A program made the translations under genes and the position numbers. Below the pieces are notes generated by a model. It worked only from the letters and a program-made list of their open reading frames with translations, did not search any database and had not been told where the DNA came from. Below are positions 1 through 6,794 of a DNA stretch of 10,292 bases, piece after piece. Where the stretch lies: the NCBI GenBank assembly GCA_030705665.1, contig JAUZQA010000097.1, forward strand, positions 1 through 10,292, in the 5' to 3' direction. The stretch is from Bacillota bacterium. Its GTDB lineage: Bacteria > Bacillota > Bacilli > Bacillales_B > DSM-18226. Positions within the stretch are counted from its first letter, which is position 1. Each line of letters begins with the position of its first letter.

Positions 1-451
1 AAAAACAAATACCTGTAATAACCCTGAAACCTCCAATAACTAAATATGAAATCACAAAAATCATAATAAGTGATAAAATCCAAATAGGGTTATAAGGAAA
101 AACCCAAGTAACCAGAACCGCTAAATAGGACCTTATTGTAGTTGAAACAATTAAAAGCATATATCCATAAAAAAAAATATTTAATACGTTCCCTAGCCAT
201 TTCCCAAATAATTGTTGATGTAAGGACATAATATCCCCATTATTTGAATTCTTTAATAAGAAATACATCAGCCAAATAATGAAATGAAAACTGATGCCAA
301 CCAATACAACTGAAATCCAAGCATCCTGTTCAGCACCTTTTATTATTTTGGATTGAAAGTTTAACAAGCCTACACCAGTCTGGGTACTGTGGATAAGGAA
401 AAATAAAAAAAAGGAAGAAACAGTCAAACCTTCATTTAATTGTTTACTCAT
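1..451 (-). CDS. Spore germination protein GerAB/GerKB-type permease subunit (partial, 3' end beyond window)
   Basis: B subunit of a GerA-type germinant receptor, an APC-superfamily integral membrane protein of the spore inner membrane. In the family this subunit is implicated in binding the germinant. Only the first 150 codons are present; full-length members have about 360 residues and ten membrane segments. What is seen: the protein starts MSKQLNEGLTVSSFF, then a first membrane helix running into a GVGLLNF stretch typical of the GerAB first helix, then further hydrophobic segments at about residues 45-66, 84-108 and 120-145. The ATG at 451 is preceded by GGAAGATAGGTGG, a good ribosome binding site. 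It lies 18 bp downstream of the gerXC stop, so it is the third gene of the operon and gives the order A-C-B. Germinant specificity cannot be read from this fragment. Confidence 0.9.
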   Translation of the reverse strand, partial: MSKQLNEGLTVSSFFLFFLIHSTQTGVGLLNFQSKIIKGAEQDAWISVVLVGISFHFIIWLMYFLLKNSNNGDIMSLHQQLFGKWLGNVLNIFFYGYMLLIVSTTIRSYLAVLVTWVFPYNPIWILSLIMIFVISYLVIGGFRVITGICF

Positions 452-469
452 TGTCAACCACCTATCTTC

Positions 470-1579
470 CTACTCGCCAATCCCTGCTTGAAATAGATCT
501 ATTTTTAAATTCATATCCAATGCAATACTTGGGTACACCTTTTTATAAAACTCCTTTTCGTCCCATTTTTTTGAATGTGCTCTTACTAAATCACCTATAC
601 CTAAAGGGTCGACTTGATGTTTTTGAAATTTTACGAATAGCTTTTCAAAATCCTTTTTCATTTGTTTTTCCAATTGCTTTTTTAATAAAATGTTATTTTG
701 TTTTTTCCTTAAATCTAGCCAGTCTGGATAATCCTTTACCATGCCGCTAAGCGTTAAGTTACATATCACCTTTGAATTCGTATCTTTATTAATAATTGAT
801 TTTTTATTTTTTCCATATAAAATGGTTAATAACGCCAAATCCTCCGACTTCCCCTTATGTAGTTTAAATGCTGTTTCCCCTCTAATAACTCTTCCTCTTA
901 ATATTTTATATAAAAAGGCTTCTTTTTGATTCAAGATAAGACCCAATCTGTCTTTTTTAAACACTGCCAGCCCATTTACCGTAATGTTCCCCTTCTGATT
1001 TACCTTTAAAAAAGGTATGGATGGATCTCTTCCCTCTCCATAGTAATCAAATAAAAAATGTTGCAAAGTTGGTACTGGTACATTCTGATTTCTATAATTT
1101 TGTTCAATTAATTTATAAAGATAATCGCTGTTTTTATCTTTATTTTTCATTAATAATTCTCCTGCTGGCTCATCTGAAACAGCGATAAACAGGTTACTTC
1201 CTATCAAAGGATCCCTACAAATGGTCTTAACAAAATAAGCCAATCCATTTCTCGCTAGTTCCTTCCCAAAGATTAAAAGGTTCAGCTTTCCAATTTCTAT
1301 CGGTTTTGAAGATTGTGCATTTATGGATTGTCTTATCATACGAGTTTTCTTTTCTTTTCCCTGTAAAATAGAGCTTCCACCTTTTTTTTCTTCTCCCGAA
1401 TAATCAGTAAATACAGCAGTCCCAACATACTCATTATTAACTTTGTCAAGACCTAATACTGTTTGAAGTTGTATCTCATCTATAATTTTTTGCCGTGGAT
1501 ATGAGCAACCAGGAGTAAACAATAAGAGAGGCAAAAGAGCACAAAAATACCAAATATTTTTTCGCTTTTGACTATTCAT
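470..1579 (-). CDS. Ger(x)C family spore germination lipoprotein
   Basis: C subunit of a GerA-type germinant receptor: a lipoprotein anchored to the outer face of the spore inner membrane and required for receptor function with the A and B subunits. With the start at 1579 it has 369 residues, close to the usual 370-410. The N-terminus is basic (MNSQKRKN), followed by a hydrophobic core and a lipobox-like LFTPGC with Cys25 as the predicted lipidated residue. The -3 position is Thr rather than the usual Leu, so the box is slightly atypical. The rest is a soluble domain typical of Ger(x)C, with the family-like ELARNGLAYFVKTICRDP region and a charged helical C-terminus. An upstream in-frame ATG at 1612 would add 11 residues but has no ribosome binding site. 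The ATG at 1579 is preceded by AAGGAT and overlaps the gerXA stop by 8 bp, which favours translational coupling. Confidence 0.92.
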   Translation of the reverse strand: MNSQKRKNIWYFCALLPLLLFTPGCSYPRQKIIDEIQLQTVLGLDKVNNEYVGTAVFTDYSGEEKKGGSSILQGKEKKTRMIRQSINAQSSKPIEIGKLNLLIFGKELARNGLAYFVKTICRDPLIGSNLFIAVSDEPAGELLMKNKDKNSDYLYKLIEQNYRNQNVPVPTLQHFLFDYYGEGRDPSIPFLKVNQKGNITVNGLAVFKKDRLGLILNQKEAFLYKILRGRVIRGETAFKLHKGKSEDLALLTILYGKNKKSIINKDTNSKVICNLTLSGMVKDYPDWLDLRKKQNNILLKKQLEKQMKKDFEKLFVKFQKHQVDPLGIGDLVRAHSKKWDEKEFYKKVYPSIALDMNLKIDLFQAGIGE

Positions 1580-3083
1580 TATTAATATCATCCTTATCTT
1601 GACTTGGTGCATATCTTTTAAGTGAAAGAGGGCTTAAAAATCTACTTCGAGAAGTTGTAAACTGATAAGATGAACGAATAAAACTGTCACGAAAGTCCTT
1701 TATTCTAAAAGGAAATAGAGGAACCATATACGGATTCCCAAAAGATTTAAGCTTTAATAAATGACCTAAAAGGAGAACCAACCCAATTGTAATTCCAAAG
1801 CCACCCAAAAAAGCTGCAAGTAAAATTAGTGGAAACCTTATGAGACGAATTGCATTTGACATTTTAAAGATAGGAGTGGTGAAAGAAGCAAGTGCAGATA
1901 ATGCAACAATAATAAGTAAAACATTACTTGTCAGAGCAGCTTGGACAGATGCCTGCCCAATAACAATACCACCCACAATACCTAGGGTTTGTCCAATTTT
2001 GGTCGGTAATCGTGCTCCCGCTTCTCTTAATAATTCAATTGTAATTTCTAAAAAAATAGCCTCCCACACTGGCGGAAATGGAACATGGGCTCTTGAGCTA
2101 ATAAGGGGTTGCAATAAATCATCAGGCACAACTTCATAATGAAAGGTTAAAATTGCTACATATAAAGGGGTAGCGAACAACGAAAAAATAACACTAAAAA
2201 TACGAACAATCCGAAAAAACGATCCGATTACCCATGAAAGATAATAATCTTCGGGGGAAATGAAAAAATCTAATATAGTTGTTGGCCCTGTAATAATGTA
2301 CGGGGATCCATTCGATATGATGGCAACTTGACCAGAAATCATCGCATATACAACCCTGTCAACTCGCTCAGTAGATAAAAAAATGGGGAAGGGAGTATTG
2401 GAGTTATCTGCAATTATTTGATCTATTTGGGAATTATCAAAAATAACATCAAAATCAATATTTTTCAATCGTTGTCGAACTGTTTGTATATATTGGGGAT
2501 TGGTTATTCCATCTAAATAAGCAATAACTACTTCCGTTTTCGACATTGAACCAATTTTTATTTCCTCAAAGACTAACTCTGGTACGGCTATTTGCTTTCT
2601 TAATAGATGAAGATTAATCCCAATGTTTTCTACAAATCCAACTTTTGGGCCAATAACACTAAATTCATTTTCTGAATTATTATTCTCTCGATAACCAAGG
2701 TTTGCATTTTCAATATTTATAGTCAAAAAATGTTGGTTGGAATCCTTTAATTGAACAATTACATATCCTTTAATTAGCTTTTCTTCAACGTCTAAGGGAT
2801 CAGTTGTAACTACGGCATCCTCAAAAGGAATAAACATTTTAATATCATTAATTTCTTTAATTTTTTCAATATGGTCTTGAATTGCTGGGAGAAGATGGTT
2901 ATTTATTATTTTTATATCCACCATGCTTTTATAGTAGCTAATAATAATATCCTTTTCTTTTAGTGGTGAGAATTGATGGAAGTCACTAGATTTACCCGCT
3001 TGTTGAAAAATTGTTTTTATTGATCTTGTCTCCTTCTCTGACTTCTGATTATTTTTAAATCTTTGTAAAAACTTGAAGGGCAT
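1572..3083 (-). CDS. GerA family spore germination receptor subunit A (GerAA/GerKA-type)
   Basis: A subunit of the germinant receptor. Recent work on B. subtilis GerAA indicates that this subunit oligomerises into a germinant-gated ion channel in the spore inner membrane. The 503-residue length fits the family (about 480-540). The soluble N-terminal half (about 40-280) carries GerA-type features such as DPLDVEEKLIKGYVIVQL and the region around 251-270 (GQVAIISNGSPYIITGPTT). The C-terminal half is membrane-embedded, with segments at about 290-318, 362-386, 388-405 and 418-445, and the hallmark REAGARLPTKIGQTLG at 353-368. The ATG at 3083 follows AGGTGATG at short spacing. It is first in an A-C-B operon. 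GerA operons are normally read late in sporulation by forespore sigma-G, but I could not assign a convincing sigma-G promoter in the AT-rich 170 bp upstream. Confidence 0.95.
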   Translation of the reverse strand: MPFKFLQRFKNNQKSEKETRSIKTIFQQAGKSSDFHQFSPLKEKDIIISYYKSMVDIKIINNHLLPAIQDHIEKIKEINDIKMFIPFEDAVVTTDPLDVEEKLIKGYVIVQLKDSNQHFLTINIENANLGYRENNNSENEFSVIGPKVGFVENIGINLHLLRKQIAVPELVFEEIKIGSMSKTEVVIAYLDGITNPQYIQTVRQRLKNIDFDVIFDNSQIDQIIADNSNTPFPIFLSTERVDRVVYAMISGQVAIISNGSPYIITGPTTILDFFISPEDYYLSWVIGSFFRIVRIFSVIFSLFATPLYVAILTFHYEVVPDDLLQPLISSRAHVPFPPVWEAIFLEITIELLREAGARLPTKIGQTLGIVGGIVIGQASVQAALTSNVLLIIVALSALASFTTPIFKMSNAIRLIRFPLILLAAFLGGFGITIGLVLLLGHLLKLKSFGNPYMVPLFPFRIKDFRDSFIRSSYQFTTSRSRFLSPLSLKRYAPSQDKDDINNE

Positions 3084-3253
3084 TTACATCACCTAAATGG
3101 ATTTTATATAGCTTTTAAAATGTAGTTTAAAAAAACATGAACATTTTTAAAAATAAAAAATCACACTTTTTTATGAATTTCATAATCATTAATTTGCCCC
3201 TGCACTTATTTTCAATTCACCATATATCTTTTATAATTTTGTTTCTTACCAAC
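3084..3253. other. AT-rich intergenic region upstream of gerXA, with a 15-bp inverted repeat
   Basis: This stretch lies between the detoxification-cluster terminator and the germination operon and should hold the gerXA promoter. It is very AT-rich. The one clear structure is a perfect inverted repeat with a 1-base centre at 3171-3185 (TTATGAATTTCATAA, arms of 7 bp). No coding sequence is apparent. Forespore sigma factors use short degenerate motifs, and nothing matches well enough at proper spacing for me to mark one. Confidence 0.4.
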
Positions 3254-3283
3254 AAAAAAAACTAATCGGAAATTCCGATTAGT
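3254..3283 (-). terminator. Rho-independent terminator at the end of the detoxification cluster
   Basis: Read on the minus strand, ACTAATCGG and CCGATTAGT form a 9-bp stem (11 bp if the tight loop is also paired) at 3261-3283, followed at once by an uninterrupted T tract (A run at 3254-3260 on the plus strand). It lies 10 bp past the stop of the WrbA-like gene. It should end the long minus-strand transcript and insulate the sporulation-type gerX operon. Confidence 0.9.
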
Positions 3284-3293
3284 TAATTGCTTT

Positions 3294-3959
3294 TTATTGA
3301 TTCGCCTTTTTAACCCACTCTGCAACTGTTACTGTACGCTTTGCTTGATGTTTTACAGCCGCCTGAACATCTTCAATCATTTTTCCATCTTGACCAACAG
3401 TAACGCTTGTTCCATATGGATTACCACCTGCTCCAAATAAAACTGGATCCGTATAACCAGGAGCAGCCACTATTGCACCCCAATGATACATAGTTGTATA
3501 AAGTGATAAAATTGTTTGTTCTTGACCACCATGTGGGTTTTGAGCTGAGGTCATTGCACTAACGACCTTATTTACTAGCTTCCCATTAAACCAAAGTCCT
3601 CCTGTTGTATCTAGGAATTGTTTCATTTGTGCAGGCATGTTACCAAATCGAGTAGGTACACTGAAGATAATGGCATCGGCCCATTCAAGGTCTTCTAATT
3701 TTACCTCTGGCACATCCTTTGTTGCTTCAACATGTGCTTTCCAAATTGGATTTCCCTCGATTGCAGATTGTGGTGCAAGTTCAGGCACTTTTAGAATCTT
3801 TACTTCAGCACCTGCTTCTTTCGCTCCTTCAGCAGCCCATTGTGATAATTGATAATTTGTTCCGCCCATGCTGTAATAGATCACTGCTAATTTTACATTT
3901 GTCATTTTCTCTGTCTCCTTATCAGATGAACTTCCAAATAGTTTGGATAAGAAACTCAT
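3294..3959 (-). CDS. WrbA-like NAD(P)H:quinone oxidoreductase (flavodoxin-fold)
   Basis: Predicted cytosolic FMN flavoprotein that reduces quinones by two electrons to hydroquinones, avoiding semiquinone radicals. Of its 221 residues, about 20-215 are the flavodoxin-like WrbA/type IV quinone reductase domain. The phosphate-binding loop region is AVIYYSMGGTNYQLSQWA, and the PTRFGNMPAQMKQFLDTTGGLW and SAQNPHGGQEQTILSLYTT segments are WrbA hallmarks for FMN and active-site contacts. Two starts are possible. ATG 3959 follows AGGTGG and adds an 18-residue N-terminus (MSFLSKLFGSSSDKETEK) absent from E. coli WrbA. ATG 3905 (MTNVKLAVIYYS) is itself preceded by AAGGAG. I keep 3959, but both sites look usable. 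It is the last gene before the terminator, 45 bp after the pirin-like gene. Its place in an mhq cluster supports a quinone-detoxification role. Confidence 0.9.
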   Translation of the reverse strand: MSFLSKLFGSSSDKETEKMTNVKLAVIYYSMGGTNYQLSQWAAEGAKEAGAEVKILKVPELAPQSAIEGNPIWKAHVEATKDVPEVKLEDLEWADAIIFSVPTRFGNMPAQMKQFLDTTGGLWFNGKLVNKVVSAMTSAQNPHGGQEQTILSLYTTMYHWGAIVAAPGYTDPVLFGAGGNPYGTSVTVGQDGKMIEDVQAAVKHQAKRTVTVAEWVKKANQ

Positions 3960-4004
3960 TTATTACACCACCTATTATTTCTATCTTCCTAATTTATTTA
4001 TTCA

Positions 4005-4703
4005 CTATTCTTTTTTCATTTCTATAATTAAGATATGTGACGTTTCTACAGCTTTAATTTGAATATCTTCTTCAACAATCTCCATTCCGTCTCTATCGGA
4101 CAACTCAATATCATTAATTACGGAAGTACCTTCTATTTGAACTAAATAAGCCTGCCTACCTTCTTTTACAGGGAAGGTAATCTCTTTTCCTTCTTCCAAT
4201 TCCAAAGAATAAATGTTGGCATCTTGATTAATTTTGATAGGAGCATTTCCGTTTAAACCTGATACCATATGCAGCCAGTTATTCTTTCTGTCTTCCCAAT
4301 TGAATCTATAATCACCGTAGTTTGGCTCAAGTCCAGTCTTTACAGGGAAAATCCAAATTTGTAAAAACCTTAGTGTATCTTCCCCTAAGTTATACTCACT
4401 ATGAAGCACTCCTGTACCTGCACTCATGTATTGAACTTGGCCACGAGTTACAGTGTTATTATTTCCCATGCTATCACCATGTGTTAATTCCCCATTGACA
4501 ACATACGATATAATCTCCATATCCCTATGAGGATGTACACCAAATCCCTTTTTCGCTTCAACCAAATCATCGTTGATTACTCGTAATACACCGAATTGGA
4601 TATTGTCAGGATTATAGTACTCAGCGAATGAAAAATGAAATTTACTCTTTAACCATCCAATATCACTTGAACCCATTTTGCTACTTTCGATTTTTTTTAG
4701 CAT
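4005..4703 (-). CDS. Pirin family protein, YhhW-like (putative quercetin 2,3-dioxygenase)
   Basis: Bicupin of the pirin family, 232 residues as in E. coli YhhW, a metal-dependent protein with quercetinase activity in vitro. The metal site can be read directly: His57 and His59 in HPHRDMEIISY, and His101 and Glu103 in GVLHSEYN. By my memory of the YhhW structure these are the same residue numbers. The N-terminal cupin is about 10-130; the C-terminal cupin (about 140-230) has no metal ligands, as expected for the YhhW branch. Pirin-like genes are often found with oxidative or electrophile stress genes. Here it lies between a 44-residue stress-type protein and a WrbA-like reductase. The start is preceded by TTAGGAGAG. 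The natural substrate is unknown; a flavonoid or other catechol-like compound is an inference. Confidence 0.92.
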   Translation of the reverse strand: MLKKIESSKMGSSDIGWLKSKFHFSFAEYYNPDNIQFGVLRVINDDLVEAKKGFGVHPHRDMEIISYVVNGELTHGDSMGNNNTVTRGQVQYMSAGTGVLHSEYNLGEDTLRFLQIWIFPVKTGLEPNYGDYRFNWEDRKNNWLHMVSGLNGNAPIKINQDANIYSLELEEGKEITFPVKEGRQAYLVQIEGTSVINDIELSDRDGMEIVEEDIQIKAVETSHILIIEMKKE

Positions 4704-4755
4704 AAAATTTCTCTCCTAAGTTCATTTTCAATATCCCATTTGATGACAATGTACT

Positions 4756-4890
4756 CTATTTACTCCATTGTTTAATTACTTGCTTTTCGGCTAAGTGCAT
4801 AATTTTTTCACAAGTCATTCCTTTATTAGCAAGGACATTGGTTTGATAATTTTCACCTTTATAATTAACTGTAACGATTACCTCAAACAT
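4756..4890 (-). CDS. Small (44-residue) protein resembling the BA3454 stress response family
   Basis: A short reading frame supported by a strong ribosome binding site (AAAGGAG, 9 bases before ATG at 4890) and its place in a same-strand series of genes. The product begins MFEVIVTVNYKGENYQTNV and ends with an amphipathic helix-like tail containing EKQVIKQWSK. It looks like a small beta-hairpin plus helix, without signal peptide or membrane segment, and has one Cys (position 27). From memory it resembles the roughly 45-residue BA3454-type stress response proteins of Bacillus; I could not check this. It lies 33 bp after the 91-residue protein gene and 52 bp before the pirin gene, so it is probably cotranscribed. 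The molecular function is unknown; a role under electrophile or oxidative stress is inferred from context. Confidence 0.75.
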   Translation of the reverse strand: MFEVIVTVNYKGENYQTNVLANKGMTCEKIMHLAEKQVIKQWSK

Positions 4891-4923
4891 TTTTATTTTC
4901 TCCTTTCAAAAATAATTGTTAAC

Positions 4924-5199
4924 CTATTTTGTTGGATATACCGTTTTATGGTCAGCCAGTATCACCAATTGTTTTTCACTAGGTAAATAATTTACTTGTG
5001 CATCAGAGGAGTAATACCATGTCTTTTCCGTTTCATTTACCTGAAATACATTTAACTCATGCTTAAAATTCAAAATCTTTGAAGACGTTTTTTCATTAAC
5101 TGGAAGACTAATCTCCCAACGTCCACCTTTATTTTCAATCGTATAAAGTTCAGTTTGGCAAAGTAGGCGACTCCCGATGGAATGACGAATAAATAGCAT
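4924..5199 (-). CDS. Hypothetical protein of unknown function (91 residues) in the mhq cluster
   Basis: I do not recognise this family. The protein is mixed hydrophilic, predicted mostly beta, with no clear signal peptide, membrane segment or catalytic motif. It has several aromatic and charged patches (GGRWEISLPV, KTWYYSSDAQ, KQLVILADHK) and one Cys at position 14. The ATG at 5199 comes directly after an in-frame TAA, so it cannot start further upstream. The ribosome binding site is weak (CGGGTAA region), suggesting translation coupled to mhqD, whose stop lies only 17 bp upstream. Its position between mhqD and the small stress-type protein, on the same strand and without a visible promoter or terminator, suggests cotranscription with the detoxification genes. 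Any role in quinone stress is inferred from context alone. Confidence 0.7.
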   Translation of the reverse strand: MLFIRHSIGSRLLCQTELYTIENKGGRWEISLPVNEKTSSKILNFKHELNVFQVNETEKTWYYSSDAQVNYLPSEKQLVILADHKTVYPTK

Positions 5200-5216
5200 T
5201 TAAAATTACCCGCGTG

Positions 5217-5825
5217 TTACTTATAAAGTTCTTTATACCACTTTATAGCGGCTTCAACTTCTTCCATGGTTAATTGATGACCTCTATTCTCCCAATGAAT
5301 TTCAACATTCGCATTTGCTTTTTTTAATAACGATTCTAATTCAGTAGTTTCCATTGGTGAGCATATTGGATCATTAGTGCCCGCAGCAATAAACACATTC
5401 TTACCTGATAAATCAGGAAGCTCAATTCCTTTTCTTGGCACCATTGGATGATGAAGAATAGCACCCTTTATAGCATTTTGATAGTGGAACAATAAACTTG
5501 CAGCTATATTGGCCCCATTTGAGTAGCCAATGGCAATAATATTATTTCGTTCAAAACCATACTTTTCTGATGATTCGTCAAGAAACTTATTTAATTCTTT
5601 TGTTCGGAAAATAAGGTCTTCTATATCAAATACTCCCTCAGCCAATCTTCGGAAGAATCGAGGCATTCCATTTTCTAATACATTTCCTCGAACGCTTAGG
5701 ACAGAGGCCTCATCATCCATTCTTCCTGCAAGAGGTAATAGGTCTAATTCATTGCCGCCAGTACCATGAAGTAATAAAAATGTTGGTTTTTTTGGATCTT
5801 GACCCTTATTGTATATATGTTTCAT
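5217..5825 (-). CDS. mhqD: MhqD-like alpha/beta hydrolase (carboxylesterase/phospholipase family)
   Basis: Serine hydrolase of the alpha/beta fold, 202 residues, like B. subtilis MhqD, encoded with MhqE and derepressed by hydroquinone stress. The catalytic triad is visible: Ser102 in GYSNG (family GxSxG), Asp152 in AAGTNDPICSP, and His183 in ENRGHQLT. The oxyanion region is LLLHGTGGNE at 17-26. There is no signal peptide, so it is cytosolic. Its ATG overlaps the mhqE stop by one base (TAATG) and the GGAGGA ribosome binding site lies inside the end of mhqE, implying tight translational coupling. That matches the mhqE-mhqD pair in B. subtilis. The physiological substrate is not established; ring-opened products or thioester/ester adducts are possibilities. 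Confidence 0.9.
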   Translation of the reverse strand: MKHIYNKGQDPKKPTFLLLHGTGGNELDLLPLAGRMDDEASVLSVRGNVLENGMPRFFRRLAEGVFDIEDLIFRTKELNKFLDESSEKYGFERNNIIAIGYSNGANIAASLLFHYQNAIKGAILHHPMVPRKGIELPDLSGKNVFIAAGTNDPICSPMETTELESLLKKANANVEIHWENRGHQLTMEEVEAAIKWYKELYK

Positions 5826-6769
5826 TATTTATCTTCCTCCAAAGCCTGAACTTCAACAGGTGGCAAGGTTTCTTCTAATTCTTCTCTTTTTGACTCTAAC
5901 CAAGATGGCAGCATGAGTTTAGTTCCGAGTTCATTGGCAGGTTCATCTACTGCAAAACCTGGTGGGTCGGTTGCTATTTCGAAGAGAATGCCCCCTTGTT
6001 CATGAAAATAAAGGGCTTTGAAATAGTTTCGGTCAAGAATCTCAGTCGGGTAATAGCCTTTTTCAACAAGAAGTGTTCTCCACCTTTTGTGTTCCTCTTC
6101 ATCCTTTGCCCTCCATGCTAAATGGTGAACTGTTCCTGCCCCCATTAGCCCTCGAACTGAAGGATTTAAGTGAATATCAATGGTGTTTCCAATGTTTCCT
6201 TCAGATTTAAATCTTAAAAATTCATTATCTTGACCAATGCATTCTAACCCTAAAATATTTTCTAGAACATCCGTTGTCCTATGTGGCTGGGCCGAAAACA
6301 GAACAGCACCGCCAAATCCTTTAATCGCATTTTCGGATTCAACTCCACCAAAGTTCCAAGTATTCATTGGTCCATCATCTCGCTCCGTCAGTTCGAGTTG
6401 AAGTCCGTCAGGGTCGTTAAATTTAATATATTTTTCACCAAAGCGAGTGGATGAAGTAAACTCCACACCAAATTTTCGTAGTCGATTCTCCCAAAATGAA
6501 ACCGAACCCTTCGGTATAACATAACTGGTTACACCAACCTGACCTGTTCCAATTCGACCTTTTAGCTGTTTAGCCCATGGAAAAAAAGTGATAACAGTTC
6601 CTGGTTGACCTGTTTCATTCCCAAAATAAAGGTGATACACTTCTGGGCGGTCAAAATTTATCGTTTTTTTAACAAGCCTTAAACCAAGTACACCTGCATA
6701 AAAGTTAATATTTCTTTGTGCATCATTTACCATTGCTGAGATATGATGAATACCTGCTGTTTTTTGCAT
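5825..6769 (-). CDS. mhqE: MhqE-like ring-cleaving (VOC-fold) dioxygenase
   Basis: Vicinal-oxygen-chelate protein of 314 residues, related to the extradiol-type hydroquinone/catechol dioxygenases MhqA, MhqE and MhqO of B. subtilis. Two VOC modules are seen: about 5-130 (begins GIHHISAMV, contains NFYAGVLGLRLVKKT) and about 150-275. Probable metal ligands are His9 (or His8), His216 in GTVHHLAWR and Glu264 in GILFEIATDPPGF. The C-terminus is acidic. The start follows CTGGAGG. It lies 25 bp after the flavin reductase gene and overlaps mhqD by one base, which is why I name it mhqE. It is a clear paralogue of the MhqO-like gene two positions upstream. Substrates in vivo are inferred to be hydroquinones formed when quinones are reduced. 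Confidence 0.92.
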   Translation of the reverse strand: MQKTAGIHHISAMVNDAQRNINFYAGVLGLRLVKKTINFDRPEVYHLYFGNETGQPGTVITFFPWAKQLKGRIGTGQVGVTSYVIPKGSVSFWENRLRKFGVEFTSSTRFGEKYIKFNDPDGLQLELTERDDGPMNTWNFGGVESENAIKGFGGAVLFSAQPHRTTDVLENILGLECIGQDNEFLRFKSEGNIGNTIDIHLNPSVRGLMGAGTVHHLAWRAKDEEEHKRWRTLLVEKGYYPTEILDRNYFKALYFHEQGGILFEIATDPPGFAVDEPANELGTKLMLPSWLESKREELEETLPPVEVQALEEDK

Positions 6770-6794
6770 GTTTCTGCCTCCAGTTCTTCAATGG

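Noticed and set aside
451..929. Plus-strand reading frames of 62 and 99 codons opposite gerXC.
   Set aside because: They are shadows of an AT-rich conserved gene, without initiation signals or family resemblance.
1610..1612. Upstream ATG for gerXC adding MHQVKIRMILI before the lipoprotein signal.
   Set aside because: No Shine-Dalgarno, and the extra residues would spoil a normal signal peptide; ATG 1579 has AAGGAT and a short overlap with gerXA.
4704..4755. Possible promoter TTGTCA...AATGAA before the pirin gene.
   Set aside because: The -10 is poor and there is no regulator box; the 52-bp gap is compatible with cotranscription.
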